Of a DNA stretch of 64,000 bases, positions 30,924 through 43,451 are shown one piece after another. The notes beneath the pieces are model-generated. The model made no database searches and was not told where the DNA came from. It saw only the letters and a program-made list of their open reading frames with translations. The stretch comes from Lysobacter defluvii IMMIB APB-9 = DSM 18482 (GTDB lineage: Bacteria > Pseudomonadota > Gammaproteobacteria > Xanthomonadales > Xanthomonadaceae): assembly GCF_000423325.1 (NCBI RefSeq), contig NZ_AUHT01000005.1:186001-250000 (forward strand), given 5' to 3'. Within the stretch, counting starts at the first letter, position 1; each line of letters starts with the position of its first letter. The position numbers were made by a program, and so were the translations under genes.

Positions 30924-30952
30924 TTATAGTCGCTGGCGGAGCGTGGTAGAAT
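30924..30952 (+). promoter_or_regulatory. Probable sigma-70 promoter upstream of the aminotransferase gene
   Basis: A -35-like TTATAG at 30924-30929 and a good -10 box TAGAAT at 30947-30952 are separated by 17 bases. Transcription should start near 30959. The five-codon open frame ATG-ATT-GAT-CCA-TAA begins at 30960, almost at the predicted first base, and a terminator-like hairpin follows at 30986. Confidence 0.6.
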
Positions 30953-30985
30953 CGCGCAAATGATTGATCCATAAAGCGTTTGCCG

Positions 30986-31010
30986 ACGCGCGGCCCGTGC
31001 CGCGCGTTTT
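30986..31010 (+). terminator. Terminator-like hairpin in the leader of the aminotransferase gene
   Basis: A perfect nine-base-pair stem (ACGCGCGGC/GCCGCGCGT) with loop CCGT is followed by TTTT. It lies about 27 bases after the predicted transcription start and 60 bases before the aminotransferase ATG, so it looks like an attenuator or the end of a very short RNA. A second hairpin (CGCCGGGC at 31015-31022 with GCCCGGCG at 31032-31039) follows just ahead of the ribosome binding site GGAGG. Confidence 0.6.
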
Positions 31011-31070
31011 CGTTCGCCGGGCCCATGGGGCGCCCGGCGCCGGCACCCATCCCCCGGAGGAGCCCGATAC

Positions 31071-32570
31071 ATGTCCAGCAACGCCCACGACAACGCGATC
31101 GTCGCCAAACTGCGCCCGCTGCGCGAACTCGGCGGCGAGCGCCTGACCACCGGCCTCGACGACGCCACCCTCGCCCGCTTCGCCGGCAATCCCGACCTGC
31201 AGCTGGCCGCGGAGGCCGCCGTCGAGCAGTACGGGCGGATCAAGGACGAGTTCGCCGAGCTGCTGGACCTGGACGAGCGGGAGCAGGTTGCCCGCGTGCA
31301 GGCCGGGTTCGTCAACTTCTACCCGGACGACGCGGTCAACCCGTACGTCGCCCTGGCCGCCCGCGGCCCCTGGATCGTCACCCTCAAGGGCGCGGTGCTG
31401 CACGACTCGGGCGGCTACGGGATGCTCGGCTTCGGCCACGCCCCGGCCAGCGTGATCGAGGCGATGGCCCGGCCGCAGGCGCTGGCCAACATCATGACCC
31501 CGAGCGTGTCGCAGCTGCGCTTCGAGCGTGCGATCCGCAAGGCGATCGGGATCGGGCGCGAGTGCCCGTACAGCAACTTCCTGTGCCTGAACTCTGGCTC
31601 CGAGTCGGTGACCCTGGCCGCGCGCATCGCCGACGCCAATGCCAAGGCCATGACCGACGAAGGCGGCCGCCACGCCGGCTCCACCATCAAGCGCGTCGTG
31701 GTCAAGGGCGGTTTCCACGGCCGTACCGACCGTCCCGCGCTGTACTCGGACTCGACCCGCAAGACCTACCTGCAGTACCTGGCCAGCTACCGTGGCGAGG
31801 ACAGCGTCATCGCCATCGAGCCGTACGACCAGGCCGCGCTGCAGAAGGTCTTCGATGACGCGAAGGCCAACAAGTGGTTCATCGAGGCGATGTTCCTGGA
31901 GCCGGTCATGGGCGAGGGCGACCCGGGCCGCAGCGTGCCGGTGGAGTTCTACAAGCTGGCCCGCAGGCTGACCGCCGAGCACGGCTCGCTGCTGCTGGTG
32001 GATTCGATCCAGGCCGGCCTGCGCGCGACCGGCCACCTGTCGATCGTGGACTACCCCGGCTTCGATGGCGTCGAGGCGCCGGACATGGAGACCTTCTCCA
32101 AGGCGCTCAACGCCGGCCAGTTCCCGCTGTCGGTGCTGGCGGTCAACGAGCGTGCCGCGGGCTGCTACCGCAAGGGCCTGTACGGCAACACCATGACCGC
32201 CAACCCGCGCGGCCTGGACACGGCCTCCGCGGTGCTGGCGCTGGTCACCGACGAGGTCCGCGAGAACATCCGCGCCCGCGGCCGCGAGGCGATCGAGAAG
32301 CTGGAGAAGCTGAAGGACGAGCTGGGCGGGCTGATCACCAAGGTGCAGGGCACCGGCCTGTTGTTCTCCTGCGAGCTGGCCCCGCAGTTCAAGTGCTTCG
32401 GCGCCGACTCCACCGAGGAGTGGCTGCGCCGCCACGGCATCGGCGTGATCCACGGCGGCACCAATTCGCTGCGCTTCACCCCGACCTTCACCATGACCAG
32501 CGAAGAGCTCGACCTGCTGGTGGAGATGGTCGGCCGCGCCCTGCGCGAGGGTCCGCGCAAGCAGGGCTGA
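31071..32570 (+). CDS. Class III PLP-dependent aminotransferase
   Basis: The 499-residue protein has the fold of class III aminotransferases (ornithine, acetylornithine and GABA aminotransferase group). Landmarks: GYGMLGFGHAPASVIEAMA near the N-terminus, NSGSESVTLAARIA for phosphate binding, FHGRTDRPALYS, LLLVDSIQAGLRATG with the aspartate that holds the PLP nitrogen, and METFSKALNAGQFPLS with the PLP lysine. The donor is not predictable. The usual DEVQTG motif is changed to DSIQAG and about 70 extra N-terminal residues are present, so it is an outlying branch, perhaps lysine or ornithine related. GGAGG precedes the ATG. Regulation by the attenuator-like leader is likely. A terminator follows. 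Confidence 0.85.
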   Translation: MSSNAHDNAIVAKLRPLRELGGERLTTGLDDATLARFAGNPDLQLAAEAAVEQYGRIKDEFAELLDLDEREQVARVQAGFVNFYPDDAVNPYVALAARGPWIVTLKGAVLHDSGGYGMLGFGHAPASVIEAMARPQALANIMTPSVSQLRFERAIRKAIGIGRECPYSNFLCLNSGSESVTLAARIADANAKAMTDEGGRHAGSTIKRVVVKGGFHGRTDRPALYSDSTRKTYLQYLASYRGEDSVIAIEPYDQAALQKVFDDAKANKWFIEAMFLEPVMGEGDPGRSVPVEFYKLARRLTAEHGSLLLVDSIQAGLRATGHLSIVDYPGFDGVEAPDMETFSKALNAGQFPLSVLAVNERAAGCYRKGLYGNTMTANPRGLDTASAVLALVTDEVRENIRARGREAIEKLEKLKDELGGLITKVQGTGLLFSCELAPQFKCFGADSTEEWLRRHGIGVIHGGTNSLRFTPTFTMTSEELDLLVEMVGRALREGPRKQG

Positions 32571-32592
32571 CCGCCTGCGGAGTGGATCAGGG

Positions 32593-32617
32593 GAAGGCCG
32601 GGCACTGCCCGGCCTTC
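32593..32617. terminator. Terminator after the aminotransferase gene
   Basis: An 11-base-pair stem (GAAGGCCGGGC/GCCCGGCCTTC) with loop ACT is followed by TTCATTT. It starts 22 bases after the aminotransferase stop codon and lies between it and the convergent TMEM43-like gene, so it probably works for both directions, better on the plus strand. Confidence 0.8.
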
Positions 32618-32618
32618 T

Positions 32619-33337
32619 TCATTTGCGGCGGCGCCACCAGGCCATTCCGCCCGCCAGCACCAGCAGTCCGGCCAGCAGCGGCCACCAGCGGCGGCGGTCA
32701 TCCGGCTCGTCGTCGGCCTCGGGCACGTCCACCGGCGGCAGCGGGCGCGCGTTGAGCGCGGCACTGGCGGTGCCCGGCGACAGTTGCCAGCGCCCGTCCA
32801 CAAGTTCCACCCGCCCTGCGAGTTCGGGCAACTGCAGCTCCCGCCAACGCAGGCGCAGGTCGCCGACCTGCGGGTCGAGCGGGTTGTCGGCGCTCGACAG
32901 GCCGTCCCCCTCCGGTTGGAAGGTCGCGGCCAGGTTGGCGGCCAGCCGCGTGAACGCGGGCCGGAAGGTTTCCCACCTGCCCAGCGCGCGCAGCACCGAC
33001 GGATCCAGCGGGTAGCCGTCGAGGGTCGGCGCGGCCGCCCACCAGCGCTGCGGCTCCACCGGCATGGCGTCCGGGTTGCGGTGGGTCGCGGGATAGCCAC
33101 TGGAATCGACCAGGCCGGCCTTCCAGACGCGCTGGAAGTCCCCGTTCGCATCGCGGTACCACTGGTACATCTCGACCGTCCGCTCCAGGCCGAACTGTCC
33201 GGTGCGCACCCCGAAATCGGGATCCTCCAGCACCTCGCCGGGACGCGGGGGGCCCTCCGGCACCACCGGCTCCGGCCCGGCCTGGGCCAACGCGCTCCCG
33301 GCCAGCAACAGCCCGGCCAGCAACGCCGGCAGGCGGC

Positions 33338-33341
<4 letters not shown>
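32619..33341 (-). CDS. TMEM43-like membrane protein
   Basis: The 240-residue protein has an N-terminal signal or membrane segment ([18 protein letters not shown]) and a C-terminal membrane helix ([18 protein letters not shown]) followed by RRRK. The middle shows features of the TMEM43/DUF1625 family: [31 protein letters not shown]-type sequence (here [19 protein letters not shown]) and [11 protein letters not shown]. Full-length relatives carry a longer N-terminal region, so this looks like a short version. Function is unknown. Its ATG overlaps the stop codon of the metallo-beta-lactamase-fold gene (ATGA), which points to coupled translation. Confidence 0.6.
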
Positions 33342-34224
<883 letters not shown>

Positions 34225-34228
<4 letters not shown>

Positions 34229-36009
34229 CGGGTTGCCTCCTCCAGCCGGACCTCGGCACTGCCGACCGGGTTGCGGGGGTCGGCGCCCCCTTCCAGCGTA
34301 CCCCTCGCACGGTCCCACAGCACCGTCTGCAGGTTGCCCCAGGAATGACTGGAAGCGCCGGCCTGGACCTCGTCGGGCGGCAGGTCCAGCGCGTGTCCCA
34401 TCGCCTCCAGCTTCCTGGCTGCCTCGGCCGGCACCGCGCCCGGCTCGGCCTGGATGCGGTCGGGCATCCACTGGTGGTGGAAGCGTGGCAGGGCCGCCAC
34501 CTCCTGCGCGCCCAGCCCGTCGGCGTAGCCGAGGATGCCGAGCAGCACCATGGTGATGATGCGGCTGCCTCCGGGGGTGCCCAGCACCGCCACCCGCTCA
34601 CCCGACTCCATGAAGGTCGGGGTCATCGAGCTGAGCATGCGCTTGCCCGGCTCCACCGCATTGGCCTCGAAGCCCATCACCCCGAACGCGTTCGGCGTGC
34701 CGGGCTTGAGCGCGAAGTCGTCCATCTCGTTGTTGAGCAGCACCCCGGTGCCGGGGGCAACCAGGCCGGAGCCGAACAGCAGGTTGACGGTCTGGGTGAC
34801 CGCGGCGCGGTTGCCCTCCGCATCGATGATCGAGAAGTGCGTGGTCTCCTCGTCCTCCAGCGGGGTCGGCTGGCCGGAAAGCAGCTCGCTGGGGGTGGCC
34901 TTCCCCGGATGGATCGTTGCCCGCAGGCCGCGTGCGTAATCGGGGTCGGTGAGGATGTCGACCGGCACGTCGACGAAATCCGGATCGCCCAGGTAGAAGG
35001 TGCGGTCGCGGTAGGCGCGGCGCATCGCCTCGGCGGTCAGGTGGATGCGATCCGCGGCTTCCAGTTCGTCGAGGTTCCAGCCCGACAGGATCTGCAGCAT
35101 CTGCGCCAGCGCGACGCCACCCGACGAGGGCGGCGGCGCGGTGGTGATGGTCCAGCCGCGGTAGTCGAAGACGATCGGCTCGCGCTCGCGCACCTGGTAG
35201 GCGGCCAGCTCGGCCGGATCCCAGCGCCCGCCCTCGGCGGCCACGCCGGCGACGAGCTTCTCCGCCACCTCGCCGCGGTAGAAGCCGTCGTGGCCGCGCT
35301 CGGCAAGCAGCTCCAGGGTACGCGCCAGGTCGGGCTGGCGCAGGATCTCGCCGGCCTTCGGCGGGTCGCCGTCGGCGAGGAACACCTCGCGAGTGCCGGG
35401 ATAGCGCTCCATCACTTTGGCCCGCGCGGCGTATCCGCGCTCCAGCCGCGGGTAGACCTCGAAGCCGTCGCGCGCCAGCCGGATCGCAGGTGCCAGCGCG
35501 GTGGCCAGCGGCAGGCGCCCGTACTCCTCCGAGACGTGCACCAGCGCGGCGGGCAGGCCCGGGATGCCGGCGGCCCAGGGGCCGTTGGTCGCGGTGTCGC
35601 GGTCGAGTTCGCCGGCGTCGTCCAGGTACACCTCCGGGGTGGCCGCCGCCGGGGCGGTCTCGCGTGCATCGACGAACACGTCGCGCCCCGTGGCCGCGTC
35701 ATGGAGCAGGAAGAAGCCACCCCCGCCGATGCCGGAGCTGATCGGCTCCACCACGGACAGCGCCGCCGACACCGCGACCGCGGCATCGAACGCGTTGCCG
35801 CCGGCCGCCAGGACCTCCATGCCGGCGTCGGTGGCCAGCGAATGGGCGCTGGCAATGGCCGCGCCTGGTGGTGCCTGCTCCGCCGCGATGCCCGCCTTGG
35901 CATCGGCCGGCGCGGGTGCAGCGGTCGTGGCCGGCGCGCCCAGTCCGGCGCAGGCGGTCAGCCCCGCCAGCAGGACGGAAAGGAAAAGGGATCGGGAAAG
36001 TGGACGCAC
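34225..36009 (-). CDS. ggt: Gamma-glutamyltransferase, lipoprotein
   Basis: The 594-residue enzyme hydrolyses glutathione and other gamma-glutamyl compounds, or transfers the glutamyl group, in the periplasm. It starts at a GTG (36009) with a lipoprotein signal ending LAGLTAC. Family landmarks are [35 protein letters not shown], the autoprocessing site [10 protein letters not shown] in which the first threonine of THFS becomes the nucleophile of the small subunit, and [16 protein letters not shown]. Length is normal. It is encoded 15 bases after a ferredoxin gene and overlaps the MBL-fold gene, suggesting a thiol or glutathione-linked operon, though that is inference. Confidence 0.94.
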
Positions 36010-36024
36010 GGGCTTGCTCCTGTA

Positions 36025-36276
36025 TCAGCCCGCGCCACCCAGTGCTACGAGCTTGGCCAGCAGCTGCTCGTGGGTTTCCGGGTAGGCCGGGTCGGGATCG
36101 ATGCACTCGACGGGGCACACCTCGACGCACTGCGGTTCGTCGAAATGGCCGACGCACCGGGTGCAGCGCGCGGGGTCGATGACGTAGATCGCCTCACCCT
36201 GCGTGATGGCCTCGTTGGGACATGCCGGCTCGCATACGTCGCAGTTGATGCAGAGCTCGTTGATCTTCAGTGACAT
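36025..36276 (-). CDS. YfhL-type 2[4Fe-4S] ferredoxin
   Basis: The 83-residue protein has two cysteine clusters: CINCDVCEPACP and CTRCVGHFDEPQCVEVCP. The longer spacing in the second cluster, with seven or so inserted residues, is the mark of the YfhL/Allochromatium-type low-potential ferredoxins found across Proteobacteria. It carries electrons in the cytoplasm; partners are not known here. In Xanthomonadaceae it commonly sits close to coaD, as here. The stop codon lies 15 bases before ggt, and the upstream neighbour is a small lipoprotein gene 70 bases away. Confidence 0.92.
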   Translation of the reverse strand: MSLKINELCINCDVCEPACPNEAITQGEAIYVIDPARCTRCVGHFDEPQCVEVCPVECIDPDPAYPETHEQLLAKLVALGGAG

Positions 36277-36346
36277 GGGGGACCTGCAACCGGCGACGGG
36301 CGCCGGCGGTGGTCCGCGCCGCCACGCGGCGCGGACCGGGACGGCC

Positions 36347-36850
36347 TCAGCGGGCCTCGACGAACTGGTAGTTGACGCCGGCCGGCTCGACCGCGGCGCG
36401 GACGCGCTCGTTGTCCTCGGCGGCACCGATGAAGATCACCTTGACGCCCTTCATCGCGCCCTCGTCCACCTTCTCGAAGGCGGCGACGACGATGTCGGCC
36501 ATCGCGGCGGACTCCGGCGAGGCGAAGGCGATGAGGTTGCCCTCCAGCACGCCGCGCTGCATGGCCAGGTCGACCTCTTCGGCCAGGCGCTCGCGCTGGC
36601 CCTCGTAGCCCTCGCTCTCCGAGCCCGGCAGGTAGTAGACGTACGGGCTGTTGGTGATGTCGCCCATGTTGCGGCGGACCACGTCGGACAGGTAGGCGGC
36701 CCACTCGTTGTCGTCGTTGGTGGTCGGCGCGGTGAGCGGAGCCTGCTCGACGGTCTCCTGCTCCTGTTCGGCGGCGCCCTCGTCCTGGCAGGCGGCCAGC
36801 ACCGGCAGCGAAAGGCAGGCGAGGAGCATCAGGCGTGTGGTCGTGTTCAT
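36347..36850 (-). CDS. Putative lipoprotein of unknown function
   Basis: The 167-residue protein starts with a lipoprotein signal (LSLPVLAAC), then a Glu/Gln/Thr-rich spacer of about 25 residues, then a compact domain of about 120 residues. The domain has the stretches NMGDITNSPYVYYLPG, VLEGNLIAFASPESAAMADI and KGVKVIFIGAAEDNERVR. That alternation of strands and helices suggests a small alpha/beta fold. I do not recognise the family. The ATG at 36850 is well placed. It lies between coaD and the ferredoxin gene on the same strand with gaps of 83 and 70 bases, so it may have its own promoter. Confidence 0.75.
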   Translation of the reverse strand: MNTTTRLMLLACLSLPVLAACQDEGAAEQEQETVEQAPLTAPTTNDDNEWAAYLSDVVRRNMGDITNSPYVYYLPGSESEGYEGQRERLAEEVDLAMQRGVLEGNLIAFASPESAAMADIVVAAFEKVDEGAMKGVKVIFIGAAEDNERVRAAVEPAGVNYQFVEAR

Positions 36851-36933
36851 AGGATTTCCCCGTTGTGGTCCTGTTTGTGGTGTCCCGGCCGAAGCCGCGG
36901 TGAGGTGGATGGCGCCGCCGGGGCGCCGGCCGG

Positions 36934-38130
<1,197 letters not shown>

Positions 38131-38174
38131 CTAGCATGTCCGGCATTCTCGCGCATTCATGAAAGCTCCTGTCG

Positions 38175-39566
<1,392 letters not shown>

Positions 39567-39581
39567 CGCGGCCGGATCGTC

Positions 39582-40856
39582 GTGGACGCCCGGCCCGGTC
39601 CGGACCGTTCGCCGCGCCGGGGCCGCACACGGCCCTGGGCGGCGCTGCTGCTCCTGGTCGTGCTGCTCGTGGCCCTGGCCGCCTGGCTGTCGCGGCCTGC
39701 GCAGGTCGCCGGCCTGGTGCTCCGGCAGGCCGGTGCTGCGCTGGGGCTGGAGATCGGCTTCGATGGCGCGGCCGAATACCGGCTGCGCGGAGTCCCGCAC
39801 CTGATGGTCCGTGGCCTGGACGTGCGCCGGCCCGGCTCCGATGCCGCCCTGCTCACGGCGCGCAGGGCCTTCCTCGCGCTGCCGTGGTCGACCCTCCGGT
39901 CCCGCGGGGCCGACCTCACCGTGGAGCGTGTCGAGCTGGACGCGCCCGTGCTGGACCTCGCCGAACTGCAGGCTTGGCTGGCCACCCGCCCTCCGGGCGA
40001 CGGTCCACGCGTCCCGACGCTTACCGGCGGGGTGCGCGTCACCGGCGGCGCGGTAGAGGGAGGCGACTGGCGCGTGGACCGGATCGGCGTCGACGTGCCC
40101 TTCCTCGCGCCTGGCCGGCCGGTCCGCGGCCGGGTCTTTGGCGAGCTGGCGATGGGCACGACCCGGCTGCCGTTCCATGTCCACCTCACCCTGGCCGCGC
40201 CGGCGCGGGACGCAGCGGTGGGCCTCGCCGGCAACGCCACCCTGGTGACGGACTCCTGGAGCCTGGAGATGCAGCCGGTGTTGTCGGCGCGGCTGCACGC
40301 CGGCACCGACGGGCTGGGGCTGGACGACATGCGCCTAGGAATGCGCGGCCGCCACGTGGCGCCGGAGCGCGACGCCCTGCGCTTCACCGCCGGCCTGGCC
40401 GCGCCGCTGCGCTACCGGGACGGCCGACTGGCGGTGACGCCCGCAGCCCTCGTCGTGCGGGGCGACGGCACCGTCCCGGACCTGCGCGCGCGTGGCGGGT
40501 TCGCCTGGAAGGGCGACGCCGCGCTGGATCTTGAAGGCGCCCTCCAGCAATGGCCACGGGCCTGGCCCGCGCTCCCGGAACCGCTCGCCGGCGTCTCCAC
40601 GCCGTTGCCGTTCGCGCTCGCCTACACCGGGCCGGCGGACCTGTCCGGACCCGCCAGGCTGCGTCTCGAGCACGGCCCCGCCCGGCTCGACGCGGGCCTG
40701 CGCCTGCCCGAGGTCCTGGACTGGCTGGACCACCAGCCCCGTGGCACGCCGCTGCCGCCGTTGCAGGGGCGACTGGCCATGCCGCGCCTGGAACTGGCCG
40801 GCGCGACGCTGCATGGGGTCGAGGTGGAGATGTCGCCGGAACCGGACGCGCCATGA
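39582..40856 (+). CDS. AsmA-like inner-membrane-anchored protein
   Basis: The 424-residue protein begins at a GTG (39582) with a basic stretch and one membrane helix (WAALLLLVVLLVALAAWL). The long periplasmic part is beta-rich and repetitive. It opens like AsmA/YhdP-type proteins: LVLRQAGAALGLEIGFDGAAEYRL followed by VRGLDVRRPGSDAALLTARR and VERVELDAPVLDLAELQ (each quoted in part). AsmA-like proteins are bridge-type lipid carriers between the two membranes, or affect outer-membrane assembly; this short one is a tentative member. Its stop codon overlaps the mutY start (ATGA), and ftsY lies 15 bases upstream. Confidence 0.68.
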   Translation: MDARPGPDRSPRRGRTRPWAALLLLVVLLVALAAWLSRPAQVAGLVLRQAGAALGLEIGFDGAAEYRLRGVPHLMVRGLDVRRPGSDAALLTARRAFLALPWSTLRSRGADLTVERVELDAPVLDLAELQAWLATRPPGDGPRVPTLTGGVRVTGGAVEGGDWRVDRIGVDVPFLAPGRPVRGRVFGELAMGTTRLPFHVHLTLAAPARDAAVGLAGNATLVTDSWSLEMQPVLSARLHAGTDGLGLDDMRLGMRGRHVAPERDALRFTAGLAAPLRYRDGRLAVTPAALVVRGDGTVPDLRARGGFAWKGDAALDLEGALQQWPRAWPALPEPLAGVSTPLPFALAYTGPADLSGPARLRLEHGPARLDAGLRLPEVLDWLDHQPRGTPLPPLQGRLAMPRLELAGATLHGVEVEMSPEPDAP

Positions 40857-41893
40857 GCGACGCATTCGCCGCCCGCCTGCTGGCCTGGTTCGACCACGCC
40901 GGCCGCCACGACCTGCCCTGGCAGCATCCCCGCAGCCCGTATCGCGTGTGGCTGTCGGAGATCATGCTGCAGCAGACGCGGGTCGCCACGGTGATCCCCT
41001 ACTTCCAGCGCTTCGTCGCCGCCCTGCCCGAGCTGCCGGCGCTGGCCGCGGCATCCCAGGAACAGGTTCTGGCGCTGTGGTCGGGCCTCGGCTACTACGC
41101 ACGAGCGCGCAACCTGCATGCCGCCGCGAAGCTCTGCACGGAGCGACACGCCGGCAAACTTCCGCGCGGCATCGACGAGTTGCAGGCACTGCCCGGCATC
41201 GGCCGCAGCACCGCCGCTGCCATCGCGGCCCAGGCCTGGGGCGCCCGCCACGCGATCCTCGACGGCAACGTCAAGCGGGTGCTGGCGCGTTACCACGGCG
41301 TCGAGGGCTGGCCGAACCTGCCCCGGGTCGAAAAGGCGCTCTGGGCGCTGGCCGAAGGGCACCTGCCCGACGCGCGCCTGGCGGACTACACCCAGGCCCA
41401 GATGGACCTGGGCGCGACCGTCTGCACCCGCGCCGACCCCGCCTGCCTGCTCTGCCCGCTGCGGGACGACTGCGTTGCGAGGCGCGAGGGCCGTACCGCG
41501 GAACTGCCCACGCCGCGCCCCGGCAAGGTCCTGCCGCAACGCCACGCCACGGTGCTGTGGCTGGAGGATGCGCACGGACGCATCCTGCTGCAGCAGCGTC
41601 CGCCGGCCGGAATCTGGGCCGCCCTGTGGACGCTACCGCAGGCGGACGACGCGGATGCGGCGCGCGAGTGGTTCGCGCGCCACCTGCACGGCGACTTCGG
41701 GCTTGGGGAGGCGCTGCCCCCCGTGGACCACGCCTTCAGTCACTACCGGCTGCAACTGCAACCGCTGCGCTGGCGCGGAATCGAAAGCCGCCTCGCCGTG
41801 GGCGACAATGAGGGCCTGCGGTGGGTCGCACCCGGCGACCTCGACCGCCTTGGCATCCCCGCCCCGATCCGCCGCCTGCTGGTTCCCGCCTGA
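40853..41893 (+). CDS. mutY: Adenine DNA glycosylase MutY
   Basis: The 346-residue base-excision repair enzyme removes adenine paired with 8-oxoguanine. Motifs: [10 protein letters not shown] with the catalytic glutamate, the helix-hairpin-helix [24 protein letters not shown] with the catalytic aspartate, and the iron-sulfur cluster cysteines in [17 protein letters not shown]. The C-terminal NUDIX-like domain (from about residue 230, [19 protein letters not shown]) recognises 8-oxoguanine, with [11 protein letters not shown] in the expected place. Length agrees with E. coli MutY (350). The ATG overlaps the previous stop codon, and yggX follows after 23 bases, as in many gammaproteobacteria. 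Confidence 0.96.
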   Translation: MSDAFAARLLAWFDHAGRHDLPWQHPRSPYRVWLSEIMLQQTRVATVIPYFQRFVAALPELPALAAASQEQVLALWSGLGYYARARNLHAAAKLCTERHAGKLPRGIDELQALPGIGRSTAAAIAAQAWGARHAILDGNVKRVLARYHGVEGWPNLPRVEKALWALAEGHLPDARLADYTQAQMDLGATVCTRADPACLLCPLRDDCVARREGRTAELPTPRPGKVLPQRHATVLWLEDAHGRILLQQRPPAGIWAALWTLPQADDADAAREWFARHLHGDFGLGEALPPVDHAFSHYRLQLQPLRWRGIESRLAVGDNEGLRWVAPGDLDRLGIPAPIRRLLVPA

Positions 41894-41916
41894 CAGGCCG
41901 CCCGCCAGGAACCGAC

Positions 41917-42198
41917 ATGCCCCGACAGGTCTATTGCCAGCACCACAAACGCGACGCCGAAGGACTGGACTTCGTGCCCTGGCCCGGCGAGCTGGGCAAG
42001 CGCGTCTACGCCAACATCGGCAAGCCCGCATGGGAGGCCTGGCTCGCCCACCAGACCATGCTGATCAACGAGAACCGGCTGTCGCCGATGGACCCGAAGC
42101 ACCGCGCCTTCCTCGAGGAGCAGATGGAGAAATTCTTGTTCGAGGGCGAGGCGGCACGCGTCGCCGGCTACGTGCCGCCGGAACCCTCCGACGGCTGA
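41917..42198 (+). CDS. yggX: Probable Fe(2+)-trafficking protein YggX
   Basis: The 93-residue protein matches YggX along its whole length: [44 protein letters not shown] and EKFLFEG. YggX protects iron-sulfur proteins from oxidative damage and may carry ferrous iron. A conserved N-terminal cysteine (C7) is present. The pairing with mutY, itself an iron-sulfur enzyme, is conserved in E. coli and relatives. Its last 31 bases overlap the end of the convergent DUF6491 gene. CAGGA lies six bases before the ATG. Confidence 0.95.
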   Translation: MPRQVYCQHHKRDAEGLDFVPWPGELGKRVYANIGKPAWEAWLAHQTMLINENRLSPMDPKHRAFLEEQMEKFLFEGEAARVAGYVPPEPSDG

Positions 42199-42611
42199 CC
42201 GTCCAGCGCGCGCAGCGCCTCCGCATCCACCGGCTGGATCGTCTGCACCCGGCATGGCAGGCCCGCGACGTCGCCGATCGCGGTGATCGAGCTGCTGCGA
42301 GCCTCGACGCGGCCCCGCTGGTCACCAAGCCCGATCGCCCTCGCCTCCGCCAGGTCCGGGCAAGGCGCGTCGAGGCCGAGCAGGTAGGCCTCGGCCGGCC
42401 TGGCCCAGACGACCACGTGGGACTGCCCCAGTGCTTCCCAGTGATTGAGCGCGCCGAACAGGCGGAAGCTCTGCACCGGCTCGCCCGCCGCCCGCTGGTA
42501 CCGCGCCAGCCGTTGCTCCGGGTCGACGTCCTGGGCGGCCGTGGCGCCGGCAGCGAGCAGGCCGGCGGCAAGCACCGCGAATGCGCGGTGACGCAGGAAC
42601 AACGTGCACAT
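42168..42611 (-). CDS. DUF6491 family secreted protein
   Basis: The 147-residue protein has a signal peptide ([17 protein letters not shown]) and then a domain resembling DUF6491: [41 protein letters not shown] and [19 protein letters not shown] (quoted in parts). Two cysteines (in APCPDL and LPCRVQ) are conserved in the family and may form a disulfide. The family is common in Xanthomonadaceae and has no known function. AAGGAG precedes the ATG at 42611. The C-terminal codons overlap yggX on the other strand by 31 bases. Confidence 0.75.
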   Translation of the reverse strand: MCTLFLRHRAFAVLAAGLLAAGATAAQDVDPEQRLARYQRAAGEPVQSFRLFGALNHWEALGQSHVVVWARPAEAYLLGLDAPCPDLAEARAIGLGDQRGRVEARSSSITAIGDVAGLPCRVQTIQPVDAEALRALDGQPSEGSGGT

Positions 42612-42683
42612 GACGCGGGACTCCTTTGCGCATGGAAGTAGGTCGAGCGTACTCCCGTGGTGGAGCAATTGCGTGCCCGCCCC

Positions 42684-42712
42684 TTGCCCACCCCACTCCC
42701 GGCCGCTATGAT
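42684..42712 (+). promoter_or_regulatory. Sigma-70 promoter of tRNA-Phe
   Basis: A -35 element TTGCCC at 42684-42689 and a -10 element TATGAT at 42707-42712 are separated by exactly 17 bases. The sequence after the -10 box is very GC-rich, as in stringently controlled stable RNA promoters. The tRNA begins 30 bases downstream. Confidence 0.75.
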
Positions 42713-42741
42713 TCCGCTCCTTCACGGCCCGCCCGTGACGC

Positions 42742-42817
42742 GGCCAGGTAGCTCAGTTGGTAGAGCAGGGGATTGAAAATCCCCGTGTCGGGGGTTCGAT
42801 TCCCTCCCTGGCCACCA
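42742..42817 (+). tRNA. tRNA-Phe (anticodon GAA)
   Basis: The 76-base gene folds into a full cloverleaf. The acceptor stem GGCCAGG pairs with CCTGGCC, the D arm is GTAGCTCAGTTGGTAGAGC, and the anticodon stem GGGGA/TCCCC encloses the loop TTGAAAA with anticodon GAA at 42775-42777. The T arm contains GGTTCGATTCC, and CCA is encoded at the 3' end. A strong promoter lies upstream and a terminator directly downstream, so it is a single-gene unit. Confidence 0.97.
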
Positions 42818-42826
42818 GGCACTGCA

Positions 42827-42866
42827 AGCCCCGCAAAGGTCCCGCCTTTGCGGGGCTTTCTTTTTT
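42827..42866 (+). terminator. Strong rho-independent terminator after tRNA-Phe
   Basis: A 13-base-pair stem (AGCCCCGCAAAGG/CCTTTGCGGGGCT) with loop TCCCG is followed by TTCTTTTTT. It begins ten bases after the CCA end of tRNA-Phe. Confidence 0.95.
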
Positions 42867-42941
42867 ACGCCTTGCGCCGGCCGCTCCCACCACCATGCGC
42901 CGTAGTATGCTGGCCCGGTCACGTCCAAGCGGAGCATCCGG

Positions 42942-43427
42942 ATGAAACCTGCACGCCCGATCGCGTGGTTGGTCCTGGCCCTTTGCGCGGCCCTGCTGGC
43001 CTCCTGTGCCAGCGGCCCGGTGCGGCGTGTGTCCGAGCCGGCCGCGCGGATCCAGCAGCTCACCGTGCAGGCCGACGGCCGCTGGGACGTGGAGCTGCGC
43101 CTGCAGAACTTCAGCAGCATCCCGATGCGCTTCGATGCGGTCGAGCTGCAGCTCACCATCGCCGGCCAGGACGCGGGCACCCTCGCCGCCAGTCCCGACC
43201 TGCTGATCGGCGGGGAGTCCGCCGACGTGGCGGCGATCCGGCTGGTGCCGTCCGCCGGTGCACGTCTGGCGATCGCCGACGCACTGGCGGCGGGCCGCAG
43301 CGTCGAATACACCCTTGATGGCGCGATCACCGCGACGCCCGACGAGGGCAAGCAGCGCCGCTTCCAGACCGATCCACGCCGCAGTGCGCTCAGCCCGGCC
43401 CCCGGGCTGCCCGGCGTGCTGCGCTGA
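42942..43427 (+). CDS. LEA14-like domain lipoprotein
   Basis: The 161-residue protein has a lipoprotein signal (LCAALLASC) and one domain with the pattern of the LEA type 2 (LEA14) fold: VELRLQNFSSIPMRFDAVEL, a strand-turn motif with LQNFSS in the role of the usual N-P-x-x segment, followed by VEYTLDGAITATP. LEA14 proteins are beta-sandwiches tied to desiccation or stress in plants; the bacterial ones are periplasmic and mostly uncharacterised. It precedes the acyl-CoA dehydrogenase gene by 24 bases on the same strand, so the two may share a transcript. Family call is moderate. Confidence 0.7.
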   Translation: MKPARPIAWLVLALCAALLASCASGPVRRVSEPAARIQQLTVQADGRWDVELRLQNFSSIPMRFDAVELQLTIAGQDAGTLAASPDLLIGGESADVAAIRLVPSAGARLAIADALAAGRSVEYTLDGAITATPDEGKQRRFQTDPRRSALSPAPGLPGVLR

Positions 43428-43451
43428 TCCCATCCGATACGAGAGGACGAC

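Noticed and set aside
30964-31146. 60-codon frame overlapping the start of the aminotransferase gene
   Set aside because: It runs through both leader hairpins, has no ribosome binding site, and its Arg/Pro/Ala-rich translation is typical of GC-rich noise.
42168-42725. Coding frames running through tRNA-Phe and its promoter
   Set aside because: The tRNA cloverleaf, promoter and terminator are convincing, and the frames there have no ribosome binding sites or family features.
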